A model generated the notes under the pieces. It was not told the origin of the DNA, did not search any database, and saw only the letters and a program-made list of their open reading frames with translations. 5,186 nt of DNA from Clostridia bacterium (lineage in GTDB: Bacteria > Bacillota_A > Clostridia > Oscillospirales > CAG-272). Below are positions 5,175-5,186 of this stretch, piece by piece; within the stretch, counting starts at the first letter, position 1; the number at the start of each line of letters is the position of its first letter. The DNA lies in NCBI GenBank assembly GCA_017631775.1, contig JAGBSQ010000221.1, positions 1 to 5,186 of the forward strand, read 5' to 3'. Both the position numbers and the translations under genes were made by a program.

Positions 5175-5186
5175 ATTGCCAAATAG

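Noticed and set aside
5167..5180. Small palindrome GGCAA-AAAA-TTGCC at the right end
   Set aside because: Only five-base arms at the window edge; it overlaps the weak -35 candidate and cannot be judged without the sequence beyond.

Overview
The window looks like chromosomal DNA from an endospore-forming member of the Clostridia. The evidence is a clear spoIIID gene (mother-cell sporulation regulator), a clostridial-type glutamyl-tRNA synthetase sitting next to a glutaminyl-tRNA synthetase, Gram-positive Shine-Dalgarno sequences and AT-rich sigma-A type promoters. The base composition looks close to balanced, and the codon-aligned antisense frames of the minus-strand genes stay open for long distances, so this is not a very AT-rich Clostridium. 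I cannot name a genus from sequence alone.

Layout from left to right. Positions 1-2874 hold three tightly packed minus-strand genes read from right to left: a metallo-beta-lactamase-fold hydrolase (2260-2874), gltX (549-2228) and the first part of glnS (1-524, cut by the window edge). They are separated by 31 and 24 bases. A near-consensus promoter at 2910-2938 (TGGACA, 17 bases, TATAAT with extended TG) precedes the first gene, so they probably form one operon supplying Glu-tRNA and Gln-tRNA plus a hydrolase of unknown substrate. Positions 2973-3740 encode a SpoU/TrmH-family RNA 2'-O-methyltransferase, also on the minus strand. Positions 3830-4144 carry spoIIID on the plus strand, divergent from the methyltransferase. 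Positions 4207-5121 encode an M14 zinc carboxypeptidase of the gamma-D-glutamyl-diamino acid type on the minus strand, convergent with spoIIID. Its own candidate promoter lies at the right edge.

The most interesting signal is in the 62 bases between the convergent spoIIID and peptidase genes. A near-perfect sigma-A promoter on the minus strand (TTGAAA, 17 bases, TATAAT, with extended TG) would start transcription at about position 4143, on the stop codon of spoIIID, and read antisense through all of spoIIID into the methyltransferase gene. The same three-part block (stop codon, then an A/T-tract palindrome, then a -35 box touching the palindrome) occurs upstream of the hydrolase-gltX-glnS operon. 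The second promoter is therefore probably real. It suggests an excludon-like overlap in which housekeeping transcription opposes a sporulation regulator.

No mobile element, CRISPR array, tRNA or rRNA gene, T-box or other riboswitch was recognised. No gene-free stretch exceeds 100 bases.
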